A DNA stretch of 64,000 bases from Mycolicibacterium crocinum (GTDB lineage: Bacteria; Actinomycetota; Actinomycetes; Mycobacteriales; Mycobacteriaceae): positions 2,790,001 through 2,854,000 of the forward strand of contig NZ_CP092362.2 of the NCBI RefSeq assembly GCF_022370635.2, given 5' to 3'. Position 1 is the first letter of the stretch. Each line of letters opens with the position of its first letter. The translations under genes were made by a program, and so were the position numbers. Positions 22,722 to 29,716 of this stretch are shown piece after piece. The notes beneath the pieces were generated by a model. It had not been told where the DNA came from, searched no databases, and saw only the letters and a list, made by a program, of their open reading frames with translations.

Positions 22722-22975
22722 CCAAGGCATACACCCTGAATGCTGCTGACGGTCAACAGTATTCGAGCCCGACGCCGGGGCGTCTCGGTGGGCACCGGCG
22801 GGCCAGGATCTACGGACGTCTGGACTGTCCGTCGGCGCTGCGGGCGATCGCGGCCGGCCAGTATGTGACGCACCGGGTGTTCTTCGCTGACGAGCCGACG
22901 GCCGTCGCGGCGGGTTATCGGCCCTGCGCGGTGTGCATGACCGAGGCCTATCGCCGGTGGAAGTCACACCGCTGA
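22718..22975 (+). CDS. Stand-alone Ada-type metal-binding domain protein
   Basis: 85 residues, a single domain like the N-terminal zinc domain of Ada: YGRLDCPSALRAI, then THRVFFADEPTAVAAGYRPCAVC. Cysteines C37, C70 and C73 are present. Ada itself uses four Cys, two of them four residues apart; here only one is in the first pair, so the methyl-acceptor site is incomplete or differs. GTG start overlaps the oxygenase stop. It is the last gene before the second hairpin repeat and may be a DNA-binding or sensing module of the cassette. Confidence 0.83.
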   Translation: MTKAYTLNAADGQQYSSPTPGRLGGHRRARIYGRLDCPSALRAIAAGQYVTHRVFFADEPTAVAAGYRPCAVCMTEAYRRWKSHR

Positions 22976-22991
22976 GTTCTGTCCGACTCAT

Positions 22992-23053
22992 CGCCGAGAT
23001 CGACGTTGTGCAGGCGTCATCTCGCGCTTTGTCTGCCAATCGTCGGTTTGGGC
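22992..23053 (-). repeat. 62-bp dispersed hairpin repeat, copy 2 (inverted)
   Basis: The reverse complement aligns gap-free with 20809-20870 (51 of 62 positions by eye). Its arms (AAACCGACG.../...CGTCGATCT) are more degenerate. It separates the Ada-domain gene from the convergent SDR pseudogene, so the cassette is exactly bracketed by opposite-facing copies. Confidence 0.78.
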
Positions 23054-23060
23054 GAGGGCG

Positions 23061-23806
23061 TCAGATGACGAAGCCGCCGTCGACGTTCCACGTGACGCCG
23101 GTGACGTAACTGGCCTCCGGTGACGCCAAATAGGCGACCGCACTGGCGATATCGCGCGGCTGGCCGTAGCGACCGACCGCGATGAAGGGTCGAACCTGAT
23201 CGGAGAACCCGCCCACTTCGGGGTTCATGTCGGTCGCCACCGGCCCGGGCTGAATGGTGTTGATCGTGATGCCGCGCGGCCCGAGCTCGCGAACCAGGCC
23301 GCGGGTCAGACCGGCGACCGCAGCCTTCGTCAGCGCGTACACGGCCAACCCGTTCATCGGTACCCGATCGGCGTTGACGCTGCCGATGGTGTGATGATGC
23401 GTCCGCCCTCGCCCAGATGCGGGACCGCACGCTGGATGGCGGCGTACACGCCGCGTACGTTGACCGCGAGGAGCCGGTCGAACTCCTCGAGTGAGAACTC
23501 CTCGATGGTCCCGGCCAGCGCAATGCCGGCGTTGTTGACCAGGATGTCCAGGCCGCCGAGGCTCGCGACCGTCTCGTCGATCGCCGCCGCGACGGCGTCG
23601 GCGTCGGCGCTGTCGGCCTGGATGGCGACAACCTTGCCTCCGGCGGCGACGAGTTCGTCGGCCAATGCCTGTGCCGTCTGCGCGGAGGATTGATAGGTGA
23701 ACGCCACCGCGGCACCGTCGGCGACCAGACGTCGCACGATCTCGGCGCCGATCCCGCGCGAACCGCCGGTGACCAGCGCACGCCGGCCGGCCAGGGGAGT
23801 GGTCAT
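23061..23806 (-). pseudogene. Short-chain dehydrogenase/reductase, frameshifted
   Basis: The N-terminal half reads ALVTGGSRGIGAEIV (NAD(P) glycine motif), then LDILVNNAGIAL, up to GGRIIT. There the frame breaks and stops at 23354. Reading resumes in another frame with MNGLAVYALTKAAVAGLTRG (catalytic YxxxK), INTIQPGPVATDM and VDGGFVI to 23061. Deleting one TG from TGTG at 23390-23393 restores the motif GRIITIGSVNADRVP and a full-length SDR of about 247 residues. Start ATG 23806 has GGAGGAA upstream. Real mutation or sequence error cannot be told apart here. Confidence 0.88.
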
Positions 23807-23867
23807 CGAGTTCCTCCGTTGCTCAAGGGTTGGATTGCCAACTGTCACAAGCCAACGAGGACCGAAA

Positions 23868-25472
23868 TCATTCCTCAGTGGTCGTCGCGGGTACGGCCAG
23901 CCGGGTGGGCGTCGACCGCCCGCGCAGCGTGACCTCGTCGTCGAGTTTCCAGAAGCGTTGCTCGGCGGCGTCGGCAGCTTCGAGCGCGGGACCCGAGGCG
24001 AGCAGTCCGGCGCCGGTCTTCTTCGCCATCTCGCACAGCCGGGACGCCTCGTGCACGGGGTCGCCGATGACGGTGTATTCGAACCGATGATGCGACCCGA
24101 TATTGCCGGCCACCACGATGCCTGCGGCCACCCCGATGCCCACCGAGATCTCGGGCACCTCGCGGCGCAGGCGCTCGGCGATCGCCCGGGCGGCGGCGAG
24201 CGCGTTGGTGGCGGGCTGCTCCTGGGCCACCGGCGCGCCGAACACCGCCAGCGCGCCGTCGCCTTCGAACTTGTTGATCAGGCCGTCGCAGCGCTCGACC
24301 TCGTCGACCACGACACCGAAGAACTTGTTGAGCAGTTCGACGACCTGCACCGGCGGCCGGCTGCCCACGACCTGTGTCGATCCGACTATGTCGACGAATA
24401 ACACTGCGGCCCAACATTCTTCGCCGCCGAGGTTGATGTTGCGTTTCTCCGCAGCCAAGGCGACGTCGCGTCCGACATGGCGGCCGAACAGGTCCCGCAC
24501 GCGGTCGCGCTCGTGCAGGCCCTCGACCATCGTGTTGAAACCGCGCTGCAACTCGCCGAGTTCGGTGCCGTCGAAGACCACCACATGCGCGTCGAGGTCA
24601 CCGTCTTCGACGCGCTGCATCGCGGCGCGCACCACCTGCACCGGCGTGGCGATCAACCACGACGCGATCAGGATCAGGATGAAGCCGAATATCGCTGCGG
24701 CACCGGCCAAGAGCAGCACGGCGAACGCCAACTGGGTGACCGTCATGTTGCGAAGGGTCAGGGTGAAGCCCGCCGCCAAAGCGATTCCCGCGACCGGCAC
24801 GCAGGATCCCAGCACCCACGCCATGATCGTGCGACCCAGCACTCCCGGGCCGCCCCGATGCTCGGGCTTACCGCTTTCGAGGGCCTGCGCAGCCACCGGC
24901 CGCAGCGCGAATTCGGTAAAGAAGTAGCAGCTGGCCGACACCACGATCCCGCTGAACGTGATCCCGAACAACATCTTCGGGATGTATCCGGTGTCGACTA
25001 AGCCGAACAGGGTGGTCAGCAACGCCGCGCCAACACCCCACAGCACCAACGGGATAACGGTCAGCCGCCACGGGGCGCTGAAGGTGTTGCGCAGGTCGCG
25101 CGGCGTCGGATCGCGGTCCTCGATCGCCCAGCGCAGTGCGTCGAGGACGCGACGGGTGGCCCAGATCCAGCCGATGATCACCGCGACCCCGACATAGACC
25201 GGGGCCACGATGGTGATGATCGGCCGTGCGCGGCCCTCGAAGATATTGGGCACCGGGATGGCGAAGGTGATCACCGACATCGCGACCGCGACGCCGATGA
25301 GGTTGGCCACCACCACGAACACCGTGAGGATGATCTGAATACGGATGCGCCGACGGCGCTGGCTCTCCGAGACGCGGCCCAACAGCCAGGAGCCGTACTC
25401 CGGCGTGGCCGGTGCCTGGGCGCTCTGCTGGGTGAGCCACTCCAGGACTCGATGCGTGCGTTGTAGCGGCAT
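23868..25472 (-). CDS. Membrane-bound class III adenylate cyclase with HAMP domain
   Basis: 534 residues. Six transmembrane helices (about 45-70, 84-105, 137-160, 168-190, 212-240, 247-275) lead into a HAMP linker (275-325) and a class III cyclase domain (350-510). It resembles M. tuberculosis Rv1318c/Rv1319c/Rv1320c/Rv3645. Metal-binding D361 (VLFVDIVGST) and D405 (KFEGDG), adenine-pocket D471 and R478 are present. The position usually held by the transition-state Asn reads His (GDPVHEASR, H474). Product would be cAMP. ATG 25472 is preferred to TTG 25475. Confidence 0.9.
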   Translation of the reverse strand: MPLQRTHRVLEWLTQQSAQAPATPEYGSWLLGRVSESQRRRRIRIQIILTVFVVVANLIGVAVAMSVITFAIPVPNIFEGRARPIITIVAPVYVGVAVIIGWIWATRRVLDALRWAIEDRDPTPRDLRNTFSAPWRLTVIPLVLWGVGAALLTTLFGLVDTGYIPKMLFGITFSGIVVSASCYFFTEFALRPVAAQALESGKPEHRGGPGVLGRTIMAWVLGSCVPVAGIALAAGFTLTLRNMTVTQLAFAVLLLAGAAAIFGFILILIASWLIATPVQVVRAAMQRVEDGDLDAHVVVFDGTELGELQRGFNTMVEGLHERDRVRDLFGRHVGRDVALAAEKRNINLGGEECWAAVLFVDIVGSTQVVGSRPPVQVVELLNKFFGVVVDEVERCDGLINKFEGDGALAVFGAPVAQEQPATNALAAARAIAERLRREVPEISVGIGVAAGIVVAGNIGSHHRFEYTVIGDPVHEASRLCEMAKKTGAGLLASGPALEAADAAEQRFWKLDDEVTLRGRSTPTRLAVPATTTEE

Positions 25473-25480
25473 CAAACAGT

Positions 25481-25510
25481 CAGCCCGGCCGTCGAGTCAC
25501 GGCCGGGCTG
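25481..25510 (-). terminator. Strong hairpin terminator after the haemophore-like gene
   Basis: A perfect 12-bp stem (CAGCCCGGCCGT / ACGGCCGGGCTG) with a 6-nt loop lies between the haemophore-like gene and the cyclase gene, both on the minus strand. On that strand it is followed by ACTGTTTG, only partly U-rich. It should stop transcription of the haemophore-like gene before the cyclase start. Confidence 0.75.
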
Positions 25511-25529
25511 TACTGATGAGCGGAGGCGA

Positions 25530-25925
25530 TCAGCCGACGAACTGGTCGAACGCCCACTGGTACTGCGGCGGGATGACCTGGACGCCGCACTGCTTCTGCA
25601 GGGTGCCCAGCGGGGCCAGCAGTGCGGTGAACTCCTGGTACTCCTGCGGGTTGGACTGGGCGTAGGCCTGCAGGGTGGCACTGGCCTGAGCGCGCGGCTG
25701 CAGCGCCGCGGTCATCAGCATCCGCTGTCCGTCCGGGTGGCTGTTGAGGTAGCCCTGGATCGCGCCCTGCGACTGGGCGACCTGGGCATCGACGGCAGGC
25801 TTGCTGCAGTCCGGTGCGGCGACGGCGGCCGGTGCGGCGATGACGGCCGAGGCCAAACCTGCCGCGACAGCGCCGAGACAGAAGCCGAGCGTGCGCCGGG
25901 TTCCGGCGGCTTCAGCGATCTTCAT
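25530..25925 (-). CDS. Exported haemophore-like (haem-binding) protein
   Basis: 131 residues. A signal peptide (1-37, hydrophobic LGFCLGAVAAGLASAVIAAPAAVAA) is followed by a helical domain with two cysteines, DCSKP near 39 and KQCGV near 112, that could form a disulfide. A YLNSHPDGQRML motif is also present. This pattern is that of the mycobacterial haemophore family that includes Rv0203. Start ATG 25925 is chosen for the GGGAGG 10 nt upstream; longer in-frame starts lack one. Confidence 0.8.
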   Translation of the reverse strand: MKIAEAAGTRRTLGFCLGAVAAGLASAVIAAPAAVAAPDCSKPAVDAQVAQSQGAIQGYLNSHPDGQRMLMTAALQPRAQASATLQAYAQSNPQEYQEFTALLAPLGTLQKQCGVQVIPPQYQWAFDQFVG

Positions 25926-26019
25926 GGGGTTGATCCTCCCGATTGTGGCGATTGGTGCCATTCTGGCCTGTCCGGACGGTCCCGACAAGGTTTGCTGCTA
26001 GCCGTGCGTTTTCGTCCGC

Positions 26020-26958
26020 TCAGACGTGCAACGCTGCGCGCAGAGCGGCTAATCCACGGTCGGTCGCCTCGGTGGCGGCCGGTACCACCCCGGCGTAACC
26101 GAGGTAGCCGTGCACCAGTGTGTCGGCCAAATGCAGGTCGACTGTTACACCTGAGGCGCTCAGTAACTCGGCGTAACGGGCGCCGTCGTCGCGCAACGGG
26201 TCGTGACCGGCGACGGCGATGTAGGCCGGCGGTAGCCCGGACAGGTCGGCCGCGCGGCCCGGCGCCAGCCCGACCGGCGGGTTTTTGAGGTCGACATTGC
26301 CGGCATACCACTTGGTGAAGGCCTCGATGGCGGCGTTGTCGAGCACCGGCGCCTCGGCGTTCTCGGCGAACGACGGCAGCGAGTTGTCCCACATCGTCGA
26401 CGGGTACCAGAGCAGCTGAAACGCGATCGGCGGCCCGCTGTTGTCCCGGGCCAGCTGCGTCACGACAGCGGACAGCGTGCCACCCGCCGAGTCGCCGGCC
26501 ACGGCCAGCCGCGAGGCGTCCGCGCCGAACCGGTCGGCGTTCTCCGCCACCCATTGGGTGGCGGCCCAGACGTCGTCGACCGCCGCGGGATAGGGGTGCT
26601 CGGGGGCCAGCCGGTAGTCGACCGACACCACCAGAGTGCCCGCGGCCACGGCGTGCTCGCGGGCCGTGCCGTCGTGGGTGTCGAGGTCGCCGACGGCGAA
26701 CCCGCCGCCGTGGAAGTACATGGTCACCGGCGGCCGGTCGACGTCATCCGGCCAGTACACCCGGATCGGAATCGGGCCTGCGGGCCCGTCGATCTGGTGG
26801 TTTTCCACCCGCAGGTCAGGGTGCACCTGGCGGCGCGGCAAGTCCCGCAGGCGGCGGCGCGCCTCCTCGATTCCGCCGTCAACGGTCAACTGAAAGGGAA
26901 CCGCTTCCAGTACCTTCTGCAAGATGGCATCCACCGGCGGTCTCTCCGAGCTGGGCAT
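26020..26958 (-). CDS. lipI: HSL-family carboxylesterase LipI
   Basis: 312 residues, alpha/beta-hydrolase of the hormone-sensitive-lipase group. Oxyanion motif HGGGF, nucleophile GDSAGG, acid in GHDPLRDDG and catalytic His in [10 protein letters not shown]. The sequence follows M. tuberculosis Rv1400c (lipI) closely, and it lies next to the YhhN protein and priA as in that genome. It hydrolyses short acyl esters. ATG 26958 overlaps the opposite gene's 5' end; a TACGGT -10 sits 6 nt upstream, so it is probably leaderless. Confidence 0.93.
   Translation of the reverse strand: MPSSERPPVDAILQKVLEAVPFQLTVDGGIEEARRRLRDLPRRQVHPDLRVENHQIDGPAGPIPIRVYWPDDVDRPPVTMYFHGGGFAVGDLDTHDGTAREHAVAAGTLVVSVDYRLAPEHPYPAAVDDVWAATQWVAENADRFGADASRLAVAGDSAGGTLSAVVTQLARDNSGPPIAFQLLWYPSTMWDNSLPSFAENAEAPVLDNAAIEAFTKWYAGNVDLKNPPVGLAPGRAADLSGLPPAYIAVAGHDPLRDDGARYAELLSASGVTVDLHLADTLVHGYLGYAGVVPAATEATDRGLAALRAALHV
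26911..26916 (+). promoter_or_regulatory. -10 element TACCTT of the YhhN-family gene
   Basis: TACCTT ends 7 nt before ATG 26924. It lies inside the lipI coding region. Confidence 0.5.
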
Positions 26959-27658
26959 GAAGTCACCGTACTTACGGACACTGACAACGTGGTGGGCAGC
27001 CGCTGCCGCCGTCGCGGTCGGCTACGGAATCTTCCTGGCGGTCGCGGCGCTGACGCTGCCGCACGACGCGGTCCTCACCGGCCGGTTCCCGGGCCAGCCC
27101 GCCGTCAAGGCGCTGGCGGCCGTGCTGCTCGCGGTGGCCGCGCTGTGGCATCCGATCATCCGGGAGCGTCGCTGGCTGGTCGCGGCGCTGCTGTTCTCCG
27201 CCGGCGGTGACTTCTTCCTCGCGATGCCGTGGTGGCAGCCCTCGTTCGTGCTCGGCCTCGGCTCGTTCCTGGTGGCACACCTCTGCTACCTCGGCGCGCT
27301 GCTGCCGCTGCGCGCCCCCACCCCACCACGTCTGGCGGCCGCGGCCGTCGTCGTTGTTGCCTGTGTCGGTTTGCTGCTCTGGTTCTGGCCGCGGCTGGTG
27401 TCGGACGGCCTGACCATTCCGGTGATCCTCTACATGGCAGTGCTGGCGGCGATGGTGTGCGCGGCGCTGGTGGCCAAGCTGCCCACCCCGTGGACGGCGC
27501 TGGGGGCGGTGTGTTTCGCCGTCTCCGACGGGATGATCGGCATCGGCCGGTTCGTGCTCGATTCGCAGGCTCTCGAGGTGCCGATCTGGTGGGTGTACGC
27601 CACCTCGCAGGTACTGATCACCGCGGGCTTCTTCTTCGGCCGGGCGGCGGCCGACTAA
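26924..27658 (+). CDS. YhhN-family (lysoplasmalogenase-like) membrane protein
   Basis: 244 residues with about eight transmembrane helices, corresponding to Rv1401. Acidic residues inside membrane segments ([22 protein letters not shown]) match the YhhN/TMEM86 family, some members of which hydrolyse lysoplasmalogen; activity here is unproven. ATG 26924 is chosen because TACCTT lies 7 nt upstream; ATG 26957 (MKSPYL) is the alternative. With the first start the gene overlaps divergent lipI by 35 bp. Confidence 0.82.
   Translation: MASTGGLSELGMKSPYLRTLTTWWAAAAAVAVGYGIFLAVAALTLPHDAVLTGRFPGQPAVKALAAVLLAVAALWHPIIRERRWLVAALLFSAGGDFFLAMPWWQPSFVLGLGSFLVAHLCYLGALLPLRAPTPPRLAAAAVVVVACVGLLLWFWPRLVSDGLTIPVILYMAVLAAMVCAALVAKLPTPWTALGAVCFAVSDGMIGIGRFVLDSQALEVPIWWVYATSQVLITAGFFFGRAAAD
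26965..26970 (-). promoter_or_regulatory. -10 element TACGGT of lipI
   Basis: On the minus strand TACGGT is followed by 6 nt and the lipI ATG. It lies within the divergent YhhN coding region, so the two promoters are interlocked. Confidence 0.6.
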
Positions 27659-27678
27659 ACGTTTGTCGGCCTCGTCGT

Positions 27679-27684
27679 TAGTCT
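27679..27684 (+). promoter_or_regulatory. -10 element TAGTCT of priA
   Basis: TAGTCT lies exactly 6 nt before ATG 27691, consistent with a leaderless priA transcript. Confidence 0.6.
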
Positions 27685-27690
27685 TCGACG

Positions 27691-29688
27691 ATGCCGATCC
27701 GGCGCGCCGCCGAGCACGAACCCATCGCCCGGGTGCTGCCGATGTTGTCGGTGCCGCACCTCGACCGTGAGTTCGACTACCTGGTGTCGACCGAACAGTC
27801 CGACGACGCCCAGCCCGGCGTGCGGGTACGGGTCCGCTTCCACGGCCGGCTGGTCGATGCCTTCGTGCTCGAACGTCGTTCTGACACCGACCATGTCGGC
27901 CAGCTCGGCTGGCTGGACCGGGTGATCTCGGCCGAGCCGGTGCTCACTCAAGAGGTCCGCAGGCTCGTCGACGCGGTCGCCGCGCGCTACGCGGGCACCC
28001 GCCCCGACGTCCTGCGGCTGGCCATTCCGCCGCGTCATGCCCGGGCCGAGAAGACTCAGGCTGATGCGCCGCTGCTGCCGGTCGTCGAGCCCGTCGACCC
28101 GGCCGGCTGGGGCCGATACGCCCGCGGCGAACAGTTCCTCACCGCCCTCAGTGAGGGCCGGGCCGCCCGCGCGGTGTGGCAGGCGCTGCCCGGTGAGCAG
28201 TGGTGCGATCGGATCGCCGAGGCGGCCGCGGCCGCGGTCGGCGGCGGCTACGGGGTGCTGGCCGTGGTTCCCGACCAGCGCGACATCGACGCGCTATGGC
28301 GGGCCGCCACGGCCCGGATCGACCCGGCCGCCGTCGTCGCGCTGTCGGCCGGCCTCGGTCCGTCGGCGCGGTACCGGCGCTGGCTGTCCGCGCTGCGCGG
28401 GCACGCCCGGCTGGTCATCGGGACCCGCAGCGCGGTGTTCGCGCCGGTCGACCGGCTCGGCCTGGTCATCGTCTGGGATGACGGCGACGACACCCTCGCC
28501 GAACCGCGGGCTCCCTATCCGCACGCCCGCGAGGTGGCGATGCTGCGGGCCCACCAGCTGCGGTGTGCGGCGGTGATCGGCGGCTACGCCCGCACCGCCG
28601 AGGCGCACGCGCTGGTGCGCAGCGGCTGGGCGCACGATCTGGTCGCGCCCCGGCCGTTGGTGCGGGCCGCCGCGCCACGAGTGGTCGCGCTCGACGACGA
28701 GCGCTACGCCGAGGAACGCGACCCCGCCGCGCGCTCGGCGCGGTTGCCGTCGCTCGCCTTGAGGGCCGCGCGCGCTGCGCTCGAGCAGGAGGCGCCGGTG
28801 CTGATCCAGGTGCCGCGCCGGGGCTACGTGCCATCGGTGGCGTGCGCGCGCTGCCGCACGATCGCGCGGTGCCGGCACTGCATGGGACCGCTGTCGCTGT
28901 CCGAGCGGGATGCCGCCGGGGCGGTGTGCCGGTGGTGCGGGCGGATGGACACCGCGCTGCGCTGCCGGCGCTGCGGCTCCGACGCGATCCGCGCGGTGGT
29001 CGTCGGGGCGCGGCGCACCGCCGAAGAGATGGGCCGAGCCTTCCCCGGCACGCCGGTCATCACCTCGGCCGGGGATGCCGTGCACACCGAGATCGAACCG
29101 GGGCCGGCCCTCGTCGTCGCGACCCCCGGCGCCGAGCCGCACGTGCCGGGCGGCTACGGCGCCGCGCTGCTGCTGGACAGCTGGGCGCTGCTCGGACGCC
29201 AGGACCTGCGGGCGGCCGAGGACACCCTGCGGCGCTGGATGGCGGCTGCCGCGCAGGTGCGGCCGCGCGGTGACGGCGGGGTGGTGGCGGTCGTCGCGGA
29301 ATCGGCGATCCCGACCGTGCAGGCGCTGATCAAGTGGGATCCGGTGGGCCACGCCGAGGCCGAGTTGGAGGCGCGCGCCGAGGTCGGGCTGCCGCCCAGT
29401 GTGCACATGGCCGCGGTCGACGGCGGCGCGGCCGCGGTCGGCGCGCTGCTCGACCACGCCGAGCTCCCCGAGGACGCCGACCAGCTCGGACCCGTCGACC
29501 TGCCGCCGGGTGTCCGCCGGCCGCCTGCGACCGCACCCGGCGAACCCGTCATCCGGATGCTGGTGCGGGTCGGTCGCGACGAGGGTCTGGCACTGGCCGC
29601 TTCGCTGCGCAGCGCGATCGCGATCGCGAGCGCACGCCACGACCACGAGGCAGTTCGGGTACAGATCGATCCTTTGCACATAGGGTGA
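27691..29688 (+). CDS. priA: Actinobacterial PriA-like replication restart protein without helicase motifs
   Basis: 665 residues, orthologue of Rv1402. The N-terminal 3'-DNA-end-binding domain (RVLPMLSVPHLDREFDY) and the zinc-binding cysteines (CARCRTIARCRHC, CRWCGR, CRRCGS; about 387-432) are kept. The Walker A site is replaced by GGGYGVLAVVPDQRD and the DEAH box by VIVWDDGDD, so ATPase activity is unlikely. This loss is known in actinobacterial PriA. The C-terminal DPLHIG end is conserved. It probably serves as a DnaB-loading or fork-binding scaffold. Not overlapped by its neighbours. Confidence 0.93.
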   Translation: MPIRRAAEHEPIARVLPMLSVPHLDREFDYLVSTEQSDDAQPGVRVRVRFHGRLVDAFVLERRSDTDHVGQLGWLDRVISAEPVLTQEVRRLVDAVAARYAGTRPDVLRLAIPPRHARAEKTQADAPLLPVVEPVDPAGWGRYARGEQFLTALSEGRAARAVWQALPGEQWCDRIAEAAAAAVGGGYGVLAVVPDQRDIDALWRAATARIDPAAVVALSAGLGPSARYRRWLSALRGHARLVIGTRSAVFAPVDRLGLVIVWDDGDDTLAEPRAPYPHAREVAMLRAHQLRCAAVIGGYARTAEAHALVRSGWAHDLVAPRPLVRAAAPRVVALDDERYAEERDPAARSARLPSLALRAARAALEQEAPVLIQVPRRGYVPSVACARCRTIARCRHCMGPLSLSERDAAGAVCRWCGRMDTALRCRRCGSDAIRAVVVGARRTAEEMGRAFPGTPVITSAGDAVHTEIEPGPALVVATPGAEPHVPGGYGAALLLDSWALLGRQDLRAAEDTLRRWMAAAAQVRPRGDGGVVAVVAESAIPTVQALIKWDPVGHAEAELEARAEVGLPPSVHMAAVDGGAAAVGALLDHAELPEDADQLGPVDLPPGVRRPPATAPGEPVIRMLVRVGRDEGLALAASLRSAIAIASARHDHEAVRVQIDPLHIG

Positions 29689-29716
29689 TGTCGACCATCT
29701 GACCGCGGAGGTGAAC

